NCBI RefSeq assembly: GCF_000384395.1
Contig: NZ_ARWE01000001.1
Location: 1,116,001-1,180,000, forward strand
Length of the DNA: 64,000 bases
Direction of reading: 5' to 3'
Source: Geopsychrobacter electrodiphilus DSM 16401
Lineage (GTDB): Bacteria; Desulfobacterota; Desulfuromonadia; Desulfuromonadales; Geopsychrobacteraceae
The notes beneath the pieces are model-generated. The model saw only the letters and a list, made by a program, of their open reading frames with translations. It did not search any database and was not told the DNA's origin. The first letter of the stretch is position 1; each line of letters opens with the position of its first letter. The position numbers and the translations under genes were made by a program. Positions 53,249 through 61,603 of this stretch are shown here, in pieces.

Positions 53249-54351
53249 TGTTTATTAAGGGTAAGGGCAAAGGCCCACTGACCGACCAGGTGAAAACAGT
53301 TTCATCGCAGAAGAGCGCATCTTCTGCAGTCGCTATTACTGCCGAAATCCTGGCACAGGTCAACGTCTACGCGCTGCAGCCCTTAACCGCCGAACAGATC
53401 TTTGTCGGCAAGCAGCTGTTGGCCCATAACGGCATCGATCGCGACAACGAAAGGTTCCCCGTCGCCGTGCTGAATGATTTCGCTCAAACCATCCCCGGTA
53501 AATCTGCCCTGTACAGTCATGAAAAACGCGCTTTTCTTCCCCTTGGTCTGTATTTCGCCGCCAAGGTTGAAGATATGTCCGTTGAGCAGTTCAAAGCATT
53601 AACCGGTGATGATCCCAACCTGCCAACGGGTGAAACCGTCGTAAAGACCATGTGGGCCTGGTACTACGTTGTCAAAACGCCTGACGTTGAGCATGTGCTG
53701 CAAAACATCCTTGGTGGCACCTATCGTTATTGGTCTATCGGTTTTCGGGCTGCTGATCTTGCTCCAGTTAAAAGCGACATCAACGGCCCCACCCTTTACT
53801 GGGAATACGCCGCCCCGGCAGAAGCAACCGAAGGTTCTCTGGTCTGGCTCGGCGCTCAACAAGGCGCAACCTCACAAAAATCAGCTGGCAAATCGCCGGA
53901 AGATACCGACTCTAAAGAGGAGATTGAAAACATGAAAACTCTGATCGTGTTGCTTGGCGCAATGCTGGGTAAATCGTTTGGTGACAACACCACCGAAGAT
54001 CAACTGGCCACCGCCGTTAAGACCGCCCTCGGCGAAAAAGACGCCCAGATTCTGGCCCTTGAAACACAGGTCACGGGTCTCAAGTCCGATGCCGAACTTG
54101 GCAAAAAGTACCTGGATAGCCAAGCCGCCGAGTACACCCGGCTTAAGGCGCTGCTGGGTGAGTGTGAAAGTACCGATGAGGCCAAAACCAAATCGGTCAA
54201 TTTCGCCAAGAGCATGGGCGTTGATTTTTTGCTCACCGAGCTGAAAAACCTGACCACCCGGGTAAACGAAAAGTTCCCGGAAGGCGGTCAGCTTGCCGGA
54301 CAGCAGGATCACGAAAAGTCTGCCGATAAAAATCCGCTGGTCGTCGAGTAA
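53248..54351 (+). CDS. Prohead protease with C-terminal scaffold domain
   Basis: 367 aa. The N-terminal ~215 residues have LAHNGIDRDNERFP, a catalytic His in LYSHEKRAFLPLG and a catalytic Ser in RYWSIGF, the pattern of serine prohead proteases. The C-terminal part is a coiled-coil scaffold (EKDAQILALETQVTGLKSDAEL). An internal RBS and ATG allow the scaffold to be made alone, as with Mu gpI/gpZ and lambda C/Nu3. Confidence 0.8.
   Translation: MFIKGKGKGPLTDQVKTVSSQKSASSAVAITAEILAQVNVYALQPLTAEQIFVGKQLLAHNGIDRDNERFPVAVLNDFAQTIPGKSALYSHEKRAFLPLGLYFAAKVEDMSVEQFKALTGDDPNLPTGETVVKTMWAWYYVVKTPDVEHVLQNILGGTYRYWSIGFRAADLAPVKSDINGPTLYWEYAAPAEATEGSLVWLGAQQGATSQKSAGKSPEDTDSKEEIENMKTLIVLLGAMLGKSFGDNTTEDQLATAVKTALGEKDAQILALETQVTGLKSDAELGKKYLDSQAAEYTRLKALLGECESTDEAKTKSVNFAKSMGVDFLLTELKNLTTRVNEKFPEGGQLAGQQDHEKSADKNPLVVE
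53932..54351 (+). CDS. Nested scaffold protein (internal start)
   Basis: 139 aa from an in-frame ATG with AGAGGAGA 8 nt upstream (53916-53923). It covers only the coiled-coil region (MKTLIVLLGAMLGKSFGD to the end). Free scaffold would assemble inside the procapsid and be cleaved by the full-length protease. The internal start is inferred from the strong RBS and the phage precedent. Confidence 0.6.
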   Translation: MKTLIVLLGAMLGKSFGDNTTEDQLATAVKTALGEKDAQILALETQVTGLKSDAELGKKYLDSQAAEYTRLKALLGECESTDEAKTKSVNFAKSMGVDFLLTELKNLTTRVNEKFPEGGQLAGQQDHEKSADKNPLVVE

Positions 54352-54388
54352 TCGGCCCCGCATCAATTCTGAATAAAGGAGCACGAAC

Positions 54389-54736
54389 ATGGCCAACGAA
54401 ATCGCAACAATCAGAGCCTCACTCAGCATGCTGCTGACTTTAATCCTGGCACACACCGCCGCCGTTCTTGATGGCGAAATTATCGTATCGGCCGGGCAGG
54501 TCCTGGTTGCCGGTAACGCCGCAGATGCCAACGCTGAAACGTCCTATGTTTTCAGAGGGCCGGTCGAATTTCCCAAGGTTGCTGCCCAGGCCCAACCTGC
54601 CGGAACAGTCGTTTACTGGGACGCCACTGCAGGCAATATCACCACCACTGCCACGGCTAACACGCGGGCCGGTATCGTCAGAGAAGCAGCGCTTGCTGCC
54701 GACACCACGGTATTGGTTGAGTTGCACGAAAATTAA
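54389..54736 (+). CDS. Capsid cement protein, DUF2190-like
   Basis: 115 aa, beta-rich. AGTVVYWDATAGNITTTATANTRAGIV followed by LVELHEN is typical of DUF2190 decoration proteins, which sit next to the major capsid gene. AAAGGAG precedes the ATG. A GGGGC-TTGC-GCCCC hairpin (54758-54771) lies between it and the capsid gene and may adjust expression. Confidence 0.8.
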   Translation: MANEIATIRASLSMLLTLILAHTAAVLDGEIIVSAGQVLVAGNAADANAETSYVFRGPVEFPKVAAQAQPAGTVVYWDATAGNITTTATANTRAGIVREAALAADTTVLVELHEN

Positions 54737-54812
54737 TCGTGTGGAGTGAGGAGTCCAGGGGCTTGCGCCCCAGCCCTCGCCTCTGACACTCACTTTTTCA
54801 CGGAGGATAGAC

Positions 54813-55796
54813 ATGAAGCTTTTCGGAAAAAAAGTTATTGATTGGTCAAAGCTGAGCCAGGTTCCCGAAGCTGATCAAAAGGCTATGATCCTTGGTGCCA
54901 TCAGCGTCGCGCTTAAGGCGTTGTCCGAGCAACCGCTGGGGGCCAAGGCCGCAACCGACGTGCTGGGTACCAAGGCGCTTGGTGCTGATCCGACCATGGT
55001 CGTCAGTGCGCCCCCAATCATCGTCTCCGGCAGCGACACGATCGACGCTCCCGACCGCGGCTATGAGGCGCTGTTTAAAGAGATCGACATGCGTCAATCA
55101 ACCAGTAAGACCTTCGAGATGAATGACATCACCGGTGGTGTCACCTTCTATCAGCAGGTCCCTGGTGAAGAAGCCAAGCTGAGCAAGTTGCCAAAATCAG
55201 CACAAACAAACGTATCCATGCTGCGTTTCACTGGTGGTTTCCCGATTCTGGACGACTGGATCCGCTTTAACGAGCTCTACAAGATGGACGCCCTGACCGA
55301 GGATACCGTCAAGCGCTGGTACGACCAGAAGGCTAACTTGTTCTACGGCATGTTGACCGCCCTTGGCGCCGGCATCAACCAGGCCTTCGCCACCGACGAT
55401 GTCACAACCATCAACAACGCCTGTGCCCAGATCATGGTCGATCTCGAAGCCGCGGGTGCAGCTATCAGCTCCGGCAGCAAGTTTTATATCACCTGCCACC
55501 CCAACCTGATGGCTCGTATTTACAAAGCCCTGGCGGCGGTCTTCACCAATCCCAATACCAACAACAACCAGATTGTCTGGATGATCGCCGGGGTTATCCC
55601 CACCACCAAGATCGCGGCAACTTCCTACTATGTGTCACTGCCTGGTTACAAATCGGTGCGTGGCGAGTGGGATGATCTGAACACCCGCGAACCACAACGC
55701 AACGAGCTGAAGCTTGGTGCTGATCATGTCTGGACCGGCGCTTACAACGGCGCGATCGCCAGCACCTTGCAACATCGTCGCTGCGCATTGTCCTAA
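54813..55796 (+). CDS. Major capsid protein
   Basis: 327 aa, placed after protease/scaffold and cement protein and directly before a strong terminator, as usual for this abundant protein. An N-terminal helical arm is followed by a long extended loop region (MRQSTSKTFEMNDITGGVTFY) in HK97 style. Strong GGAGGA ribosome binding site. The fold call is inferred from position and size. Confidence 0.8.
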   Translation: MKLFGKKVIDWSKLSQVPEADQKAMILGAISVALKALSEQPLGAKAATDVLGTKALGADPTMVVSAPPIIVSGSDTIDAPDRGYEALFKEIDMRQSTSKTFEMNDITGGVTFYQQVPGEEAKLSKLPKSAQTNVSMLRFTGGFPILDDWIRFNELYKMDALTEDTVKRWYDQKANLFYGMLTALGAGINQAFATDDVTTINNACAQIMVDLEAAGAAISSGSKFYITCHPNLMARIYKALAAVFTNPNTNNNQIVWMIAGVIPTTKIAATSYYVSLPGYKSVRGEWDDLNTREPQRNELKLGADHVWTGAYNGAIASTLQHRRCALS

Positions 55797-55823
55797 ACCG
55801 CCCCAGCACAGACTCTCTATCTG

Positions 55824-55862
55824 AAATAGGGCGGGCTTGATCGCCCGCCCTATTTTTTTAAA
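55824..55862 (+). terminator. Terminator after the major capsid gene
   Basis: A perfect 13-bp stem (55824-55836 with 55843-55855), loop of 6, and T7 tail. The downstream genes need read-through, since no further promoter was seen in the short gap to 55881. Confidence 0.92.
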
Positions 55863-55880
55863 CCCCAACGGAGAAAACCC

Positions 55881-56303
55881 ATGCCCGCCAAAGTTACAGC
55901 CACCGAAATAATAGAAATGGGTTTCTCCCCAGAAATGTTCGGCAGCAATACTGCCGGGTTTCCTGCTTTTCTCACCAGTGTCATCACCGAACAATCCGAA
56001 ATATTAGCCGGCCGCGTTGGCGCAACCGCTTATGACAGCACCACCGCACCAACCAGAACTTATGTGAAACGCGCCGAAAAATGCCTGATCTGTGCCGAGC
56101 TTTTTCAGCGTCGCTTTGTCCGGATCGCTCAGGATATCAAGCTGGGTGATGGCATAGACGCTTTTAAGCTGCGCCGTACACAAGAAAAGTTCGAAGCCGA
56201 TGCCGAAATGTGGATCAGTAAAATCGCCTCCGGAACAACCACCGACGGCACTGGATTTTCCAGCGGGGTCGCCATCTCCAGCCACTTCGATGGGGATGCT
56301 TGA
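55881..56303 (+). CDS. Putative head-tail connector
   Basis: 140 aa, helical N-terminal half. By position after the capsid it should be an adaptor or head-completion protein; no family recognised with certainty. Overlaps the next ATG by one base. Confidence 0.55.
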   Translation: MPAKVTATEIIEMGFSPEMFGSNTAGFPAFLTSVITEQSEILAGRVGATAYDSTTAPTRTYVKRAEKCLICAELFQRRFVRIAQDIKLGDGIDAFKLRRTQEKFEADAEMWISKIASGTTTDGTGFSSGVAISSHFDGDA

Positions 56304-56764
56304 TGCTTGGCCTTAACGTCACAGTGCAGGGCGACAAGATCATCCTCAGCGGCCTGCGCCTGTTAACCAACGATATTGATCCGGCTGCCGCGCGCGGGTT
56401 GGCTAAAGCCGCCAAAGGCAGCATGCGTGAAGCCCATAAGTTTCTCAGTGGCGCAGGTGGAAAACCGGGGTCCTACCCCGTCCCGGTCGAAACCGGGCAC
56501 CTGCGCCGCATGCTCAACTGGTTAAAGCCCGGAGTCAGCAAAACCGCAGACGGAGAAACCTTCACCACCGGCAAGCTTGAAGCCATGGTCTACGATTCGG
56601 CCATCTATTCAAACGTTATCCATGACGGCACCGGATCGTCCAGCAAATTTGGGGCCCGCCCGTTTATTACCGATGGGTTTGAGCGCTTCAACCAGACCGT
56701 CGGGGTCGCCAATGTGATCGAGGATGAAATTGCAAAAGCTATAGCGAAGAGGGGGTTTAAGTGA
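56303..56764 (+). CDS. HK97 gp10-like head-tail joining protein
   Basis: 153 aa. PVPVETGHLRRMLNW and the late GARPFITDGFE resemble the HK97-gp10 / phage virion morphogenesis family acting at the head-tail interface. Overlaps both neighbours by one base. Confidence 0.65.
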   Translation: MLGLNVTVQGDKIILSGLRLLTNDIDPAAARGLAKAAKGSMREAHKFLSGAGGKPGSYPVPVETGHLRRMLNWLKPGVSKTADGETFTTGKLEAMVYDSAIYSNVIHDGTGSSSKFGARPFITDGFERFNQTVGVANVIEDEIAKAIAKRGFK

Positions 56765-57045
56765 TGACTGTTGATATTGGAACCGCCTTTTTGCTTATCG
56801 CAGGATATGCGGGGCTCACATTGATTTCTGAACTTATCAAGATGTTCATGCAACGCATGCGGTCTGCTGACTATGTCACAAAAAAAGACTGCGAAAAGTG
56901 CTCACAAAAGGGCATTAAGGCAGAACAATCCCTTGAGCGAAAGCTCGATGCCATTACCAAGTTGGTCGTTGCCCTGGCGTATGCAATGAAGGTCGATGTT
57001 AAAGAAATTCAGCAACTCGTCGGAAACGGAAACGGTAATGGATAA
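56764..57045 (+). CDS. Small membrane protein of the lysis region
   Basis: 93 aa with one N-terminal helix (~6-28), a CEKC pair and an amphipathic C-terminal half ending GNGNGNG. Its position before the endolysin suggests a holin-like or antiholin protein. Overlaps the amidase start by 8 bp. Confidence 0.5.
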   Translation: MTVDIGTAFLLIAGYAGLTLISELIKMFMQRMRSADYVTKKDCEKCSQKGIKAEQSLERKLDAITKLVVALAYAMKVDVKEIQQLVGNGNGNG

Positions 57046-57490
57046 ATTCAAAAAACCACCGATCGGGATCTGTATCCACCACAGCGCGACAACTGACGGA
57101 TCGCACCTCGATGCAGATGCAATCCGCCGTTATCACATCCAAACCAATGGCTGGGACGATATCGGGTATCACGCCCTTGTTGAGCGAGTTAACGGGCAGA
57201 TTCGGGTTGTCCCCGGGCGATCAATAGAAATGCAGGGCGCGCATTGCCCGGCCCTTAACGCATCGTATTTGGGATTGTGCATTGTCGGCAACTTTGATCT
57301 GACGACACCCGATAACGATCTGCTTGATGTCGCCGCGGCCTGGTGCCGGCAGCAGATGGAACATTACAAGATGGATCTGAGGCGCATCGTTTATCACTGC
57401 GACTACTCGAGTAAAACCTGCCCAGGGATGAACTTCCCCAAGGGCGGGTTTTTGCTGCAGTTGGCTGGGGAAGAAAGGCCGGGGCTGTGA
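57038..57490 (+). CDS. Endolysin, N-acetylmuramoyl-L-alanine amidase
   Basis: 150 aa amidase_2/PGRP fold that cuts peptidoglycan at lysis. Zinc ligands are His in GICIHHSA and the late YHCDYSSKTCPG; DDIGYHALVE carries a catalytic-side His. No signal peptide, so it needs the holin. The ATG at 57038 is chosen; the open frame to 56996 overlaps the upstream gene too deeply. Confidence 0.9.
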   Translation: MDKFKKPPIGICIHHSATTDGSHLDADAIRRYHIQTNGWDDIGYHALVERVNGQIRVVPGRSIEMQGAHCPALNASYLGLCIVGNFDLTTPDNDLLDVAAAWCRQQMEHYKMDLRRIVYHCDYSSKTCPGMNFPKGGFLLQLAGEERPGL

Positions 57491-57705
57491 AGATTTCCGA
57501 TCTATTCGAAAAGCACAAGCTGGTTCGCCGTCTGTCGCTGCTGTGGGCAGTACTGCTGATCTCATGGGTCGTTATTCAAGTCTTTACACATATCAACTTG
57601 ATCAACTCGGCAGTAGCTACGGCACTTGGCATCGTGGTCGGTCTACTTACTACCGTTCTCGGGCTTTACCAGCACCACCGGCACAAGGAGGATAAAAATG
57701 CTTAG
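57487..57705 (+). CDS. Holin
   Basis: 72 aa, GTG start overlapping the amidase stop. Two membrane helices (~19-38 and ~44-60) and a His/Lys-rich tail (YQHHRHKEDKN). Class II holin layout. Confidence 0.75.
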   Translation: MKISDLFEKHKLVRRLSLLWAVLLISWVVIQVFTHINLINSAVATALGIVVGLLTTVLGLYQHHRHKEDKNA

Positions 57706-58183
57706 CCTCTTAGCACTCAAGGCCGGTTTGGCAACCCGCAAACTTTGGGGCCCTGCCATCCTTGGATTTATCATTCTGGCGGTTGTTGCCGGTGGTTATT
57801 TTTACATCTCGCACCTCAACAGCAAGGTGACCCGCCTGACCGGCGAACGGAACACCGCGATCGAGGGCATGCAACGCGCCAAGCTTGAAACCACGGAACT
57901 GCGCAAGGGGATTGAAAATGCAAAGCAAAACATCACCACCATCAATCGAGATCTGGCCGCAGCCCGAGAAGAAGCGCAGCAGTATCGCAAAAAGTTTGAT
58001 GATCACGACCTGCGCAAACTGGCCGCCGCCAAGCCCGGTCTTATTACTCGTTTTGCTCGTCGCGCTACTGAGCGGGTGCTCAGCGATATTGAGTCCGCCA
58101 TCAATCGTAAAGGTGATGGTTTGTCCGGATCCGCCGACAGTAGACCGGGCACAGCTAAGGCCGCACCCGCCGACAGTAATTGA
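57698..58183 (+). CDS. Inner-membrane spanin (Rz-like)
   Basis: 161 aa from an ATG with a perfect AAGGAGG. One N-terminal membrane helix (~19-40) is followed by a long periplasmic coiled coil. It bridges to the outer-membrane spanin encoded in an overlapping frame and fuses the membranes at the end of lysis. Confidence 0.8.
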   Translation: MLSLLALKAGLATRKLWGPAILGFIILAVVAGGYFYISHLNSKVTRLTGERNTAIEGMQRAKLETTELRKGIENAKQNITTINRDLAAAREEAQQYRKKFDDHDLRKLAAAKPGLITRFARRATERVLSDIESAINRKGDGLSGSADSRPGTAKAAPADSN

Positions 58184-58343
58184 TATCGACGGCGAGCCGA
58201 TGTTTGTTTTCGACTCTAAGGGATATGAAGCGATGGCCGAAAATCATCAAACATATCTGAAGGCGATCAGGCAACAACGGGCTGTGATTGATTATTACCA
58301 GCGCTGCCTCGACCAGGCCGAAAATGGCCCAGGGCAACCATAG
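57999..58343 (+). CDS. Outer-membrane spanin (Rz1-like lipoprotein), overlapping Rz
   Basis: 114 aa, in a different frame from Rz with 185 bp of overlap. The signal peptide ends in the lipobox ALLSGCSA, followed by a proline-containing stretch (PDPPTVDRAQLRPHPPTV). The overlapping-gene layout is the classic Rz/Rz1 arrangement. The exact start (57999 or upstream) is uncertain; the upstream frame extends to 57885. Confidence 0.75.
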   Translation: MITTCANWPPPSPVLLLVLLVALLSGCSAILSPPSIVKVMVCPDPPTVDRAQLRPHPPTVIDIDGEPMFVFDSKGYEAMAENHQTYLKAIRQQRAVIDYYQRCLDQAENGPGQP

Positions 58344-58403
58344 CACCACCCAAAGTTCGTCAATTCTACGGCCAATCAGAAGGCCACTTTTTACGGAGAA
58401 CCA

Positions 58404-58856
58404 ATGTCCATACTCGCCGCCATCCTCGATCTAAAAAGCACCCTTGAAAGCGATAGTGCTCTTGATGCTTTTTGCCAGGCGAGGTTCGGGAAAAGCATCA
58501 CCGTTAAAACCAGTTATCGCAACCGCGAAGAAATCAGCATGGGTGAGTGTCCCGTTGTTTTAATGACCCGCCCGCGGGTAACCCGTGAAAACGGTCTCAA
58601 CCGTCGCGCCCGGGGGAACCACACCGTCCGGCTTTATTTTGGATTTTACCAGGCTGATACCGCAGGTGATCCCCGTGACACCGCCAATCAGACAGCCATT
58701 GAATTTGAAGAAGCGATCGAGGACGCAGTCTCCGCAGATACCACCCGTGGAGGTAATGCCAGCAGCACCGTACCTAAAGATTCCGTTAACGACGAAGGGA
58801 TCCTTCACCCGGTTTATTTCGGGGTGATGGAGATCGAGATAACTAAACGCCTGTAA
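58404..58856 (+). CDS. Putative tail completion/terminator protein
   Basis: 150 aa. It lies just before the tail tube gene, where siphoviruses encode the tail terminator. Stretches such as GECPVVLMTRPRV and the ending YFGVMEIEITKRL fit a small alpha/beta protein of that kind. The family is not certain. Confidence 0.55.
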   Translation: MSILAAILDLKSTLESDSALDAFCQARFGKSITVKTSYRNREEISMGECPVVLMTRPRVTRENGLNRRARGNHTVRLYFGFYQADTAGDPRDTANQTAIEFEEAIEDAVSADTTRGGNASSTVPKDSVNDEGILHPVYFGVMEIEITKRL

Positions 58857-58868
58857 AGGAGATTTGCC

Positions 58869-59978
58869 ATGTTCGGAAAGTCGAACGTTACCGCTTACGC
58901 AAAAATGCAAGGGGCCAAAGGGGCCGCGGCCAGCATCGCCAATACGGATGCCGTTGATTTTAACCGGGATTCCACCCTGGTTTTCCCAAAAGGCCGCCAG
59001 ATCCAGCGCGGTCTTAACCGTTTTGGCCGCTTTCCCAGCAAGCAGTCTGTCGCGGGTCGCTACGGTGAAGGCGGATACAACATGGAACTGCGCGGCAGCG
59101 GAACCGCCGGAACCCCTCCCAACGGCTTATCACCTTTTTTAGAAACGCTCTTCGGTACCAAGGCCGTGAATGCTGCAGATACGGTTGATATCGGATCTGG
59201 TACCACCACCGGGTTTGATTGCGCTGCCTCTTTAACCGTCGGTCAGCTGGTGCGCGTGGCGATCGGTGCAGGGTTTGAGATTCGCATTGTCGACAGCAAA
59301 ACCGGGGCCGGTCCCTATACCTACACGGTTTCAAAAGCGTTTAGTCTGGCCCCCGCCGATGGGGCCGAAATAAGCGCTGGTGTCAGTTTTTTTCACCTGG
59401 GCACCGAGGCCGCCAACTTTTTCACCCTTGAGCAATATATCAAGTCGATCCGCTACCTGTGTGTCGATGCTGTTTGCGAATCGATGGCGGTCAGCATCAG
59501 CGATGAAGATGTTATCAAATCAACCTTTGCCCTGCGCACATCCAGCTGTACCGATACCGCCGCCACGGTTGACCCTTATACCCCAGTCTATGACGACTCA
59601 CCCGAGCTGGTCGGGCTTGAGTGCAATCTTATTCTCGGCTCAACCGCCACCAATATGAAGCAGGCCGAGTTCAGCCTTAAGACCCGCCGCGAGATCGGCG
59701 GCATCAACTCATCCGGAATCTCTGATCTGCCCTTCGCAAATAACTTTGAAGCCACCGGAAAAATAACCCCCTGGATGGAAGATGCCGCGCCCTTCACCGC
59801 ATTTTTCGCCGGCACTGTCGCCGACATCGAAATCACCAAAGGGGTCGCCGGGAATCAGCTTTACATCCTGCAGCAAGATGTCCAGTACAACGGCCCGGAA
59901 GTCAGCGACGACAACGGCGATTTTCAGTGGAACCTGCCCTACAACATCACTGGCGGCGTGTGGTTGGGGCTGTTCTGA
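58869..59978 (+). CDS. Major tail tube protein
   Basis: 369 aa, beta-rich, with Thr/Gly-rich loops. In the usual tail tube position before the tape measure. RBS AAAGGAG. No sheath gene precedes it, which argues for a non-contractile tail. Confidence 0.7.
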   Translation: MFGKSNVTAYAKMQGAKGAAASIANTDAVDFNRDSTLVFPKGRQIQRGLNRFGRFPSKQSVAGRYGEGGYNMELRGSGTAGTPPNGLSPFLETLFGTKAVNAADTVDIGSGTTTGFDCAASLTVGQLVRVAIGAGFEIRIVDSKTGAGPYTYTVSKAFSLAPADGAEISAGVSFFHLGTEAANFFTLEQYIKSIRYLCVDAVCESMAVSISDEDVIKSTFALRTSSCTDTAATVDPYTPVYDDSPELVGLECNLILGSTATNMKQAEFSLKTRREIGGINSSGISDLPFANNFEATGKITPWMEDAAPFTAFFAGTVADIEITKGVAGNQLYILQQDVQYNGPEVSDDNGDFQWNLPYNITGGVWLGLF

Positions 59979-60076
59979 TGCGGCCGTTTATCGGGTTAAT
60001 TCTACGCGGTTTGGGCTGGGTGTATTCAACCTGGTGCAAGCATGTCCGCATGGTTAAGCAGGAGGCTTGGCGATGA
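59978..60076 (+). CDS. Tiny protein between tail tube and tape measure (1)
   Basis: 32 aa, MRPFIGLILRGLGWVYSTWC then a basic end. The start overlaps the tail tube stop (TGATG), and the stop overlaps the next start (ATGA). It sits where tail assembly chaperones are normally found but is far too short for one. Not recognised. Confidence 0.4.
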   Translation: MRPFIGLILRGLGWVYSTWCKHVRMVKQEAWR

Positions 60077-60189
60077 TCTTGTTTTTCAAGGGGTGCTGGC
60101 TGTTGGTCCGGAACCCGCGCTTTTTCCTAAAGGTTTGGCGTGACGCTTATCAAAAGCTGAAAGATCAGCAGGCGCAAAAAAATGGCTAA
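60073..60189 (+). CDS. Tiny protein between tail tube and tape measure (2)
   Basis: 38 aa, with AGGAGG 8 nt upstream and an 8-bp overlap with the tape measure start. Hydrophobic N terminus and charged C terminus (AYQKLKDQQAQKNG). The strong RBS supports translation. Function unknown. Confidence 0.45.
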   Translation: MILFFKGCWLLVRNPRFFLKVWRDAYQKLKDQQAQKNG

Positions 60190-61603
60190 AAACCGCGCCC
60201 AAATCATCATAACCGGAAGCGCCAAGGGCGCGCTCAGCGCTATTAAAAGCGTTGCTGGTGGCATCAAGGGGTTTGGCTCTTCAGTCCTAAATCTGAAAAC
60301 CCTTATTGGTGGTGCTATCGCCGGTGGTGGGATTGGTCTGCTTGGTAAATCATTTCTTGATGCAGCCCGTACCAGTGAAAATTATCGCATCCGTTTAAAC
60401 CATTTACTCGGGTCGCAAAAAGAAGGCAACAAGCTCTTTAAGGCAATGGCAGATTATGCCGGCAGGGTGCCTTTTGCTTATGACCAGGTCATGGGCAGCG
60501 CTACACAGCTGGCAGGTATCCTCAAGGGCGGCGTCAGCGAGATTAAACAGTGGATGCCGCTGATCGGCGATCTTGCTGCCGTCTCTGGTTTAGGCATTCA
60601 AGAGGCTACCGAGCAGGTCAGTCGCATGCTCTCAGCGGGTGCCGCCAGCGCCGATATGTTCCGCGAGCGCGGCATTCTTGCCATGCTCGGATTTCAGGCG
60701 GGGGTTACCTACTCGGTTGACGAAACCCGCAAAAAACTGATGGAAGCCTGGAACGACCCAAAGAGTAAATTCAAAGACGCCACCAAAGATATGGCCAGCA
60801 CCTGGGATGGTTTAATCTCCATGCTGAGTGATGCCTGGTTCAGCTTCCGTAACGCGGTGATGGATACGGGCGTCTTTGATGGCCTTAAAAAGATGGTCCA
60901 GGGAGTCATCGATAAGATCGCCGAATTAAAAAAATCCGGCAAGTTTGATGAGCTGGCCAAAGACTTCGGCGCCAAGATCATGGCTGGCATCATCGCCACC
61001 CTCAACGCTCTGCCGGGTATCGTACGCGGCGTTATTAAAGCCGCCGAAATGTTGCTTCTTGCGGTGAGCGGCTTCAAGCAGATCCGTGGGCTGTTTGATG
61101 TCTTTTTAGGCCAGGTGCAGATCTGGTCGCTGGAATTCATAAACAACCTGCGCCTGGTGTTTATCCGCCTGCTCGAAGGGATAGGGCGTATTCCGGGGGT
61201 CAATACCAGTGTCGCTGTCAAAGAGACCTATAACGATATCGGCACCACCAACGGCAACCTTGATGCGCTTGAGGCCCAGCTTGAAAAAACCAAAGTCAAC
61301 CTCGGCAAGGTCCAGATCGAGCAGGATGCGACCAGCGCCGCCTTCGCGAAAATGGCTGAAAACGCCAGCGCATCAGTCAAGATGATCACCGATGGCGCTC
61401 TCAAGAGTTTGAGCGAAAGCCAGAAACAGTTGGCGGTTGATACCAAGGTCTCAGCCGATTCACAGATCAGCGATCTTGATCGCGTAGTGCAAAAATATAA
61501 CGAACTGAACACCAAACAGCTTAAGGGCACCGGCTACGTCAGCCCCGGAGCCAGCGGTCTCGAGCAGATGGCGGCGGCAATCGATAAGGGTGACAACACA
61601 TGA
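60182..61603 (+). CDS. Tape measure protein (short)
   Basis: 473 aa. N-terminal repeats and glycine-rich hydrophobic stretch (LIGGAIAGGGIGLLGKS), then ADYAGRVPFAYDQVMGSATQLAGIL and the MFRERGILAMLGF motif of TP901/lambda-like tape measure proteins. Two hydrophobic segments lie in the middle and a coiled coil near the C terminus. At ~0.15 nm per residue the tail would be only about 70 nm long. Confidence 0.85.
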   Translation: MAKNRAQIIITGSAKGALSAIKSVAGGIKGFGSSVLNLKTLIGGAIAGGGIGLLGKSFLDAARTSENYRIRLNHLLGSQKEGNKLFKAMADYAGRVPFAYDQVMGSATQLAGILKGGVSEIKQWMPLIGDLAAVSGLGIQEATEQVSRMLSAGAASADMFRERGILAMLGFQAGVTYSVDETRKKLMEAWNDPKSKFKDATKDMASTWDGLISMLSDAWFSFRNAVMDTGVFDGLKKMVQGVIDKIAELKKSGKFDELAKDFGAKIMAGIIATLNALPGIVRGVIKAAEMLLLAVSGFKQIRGLFDVFLGQVQIWSLEFINNLRLVFIRLLEGIGRIPGVNTSVAVKETYNDIGTTNGNLDALEAQLEKTKVNLGKVQIEQDATSAAFAKMAENASASVKMITDGALKSLSESQKQLAVDTKVSADSQISDLDRVVQKYNELNTKQLKGTGYVSPGASGLEQMAAAIDKGDNT

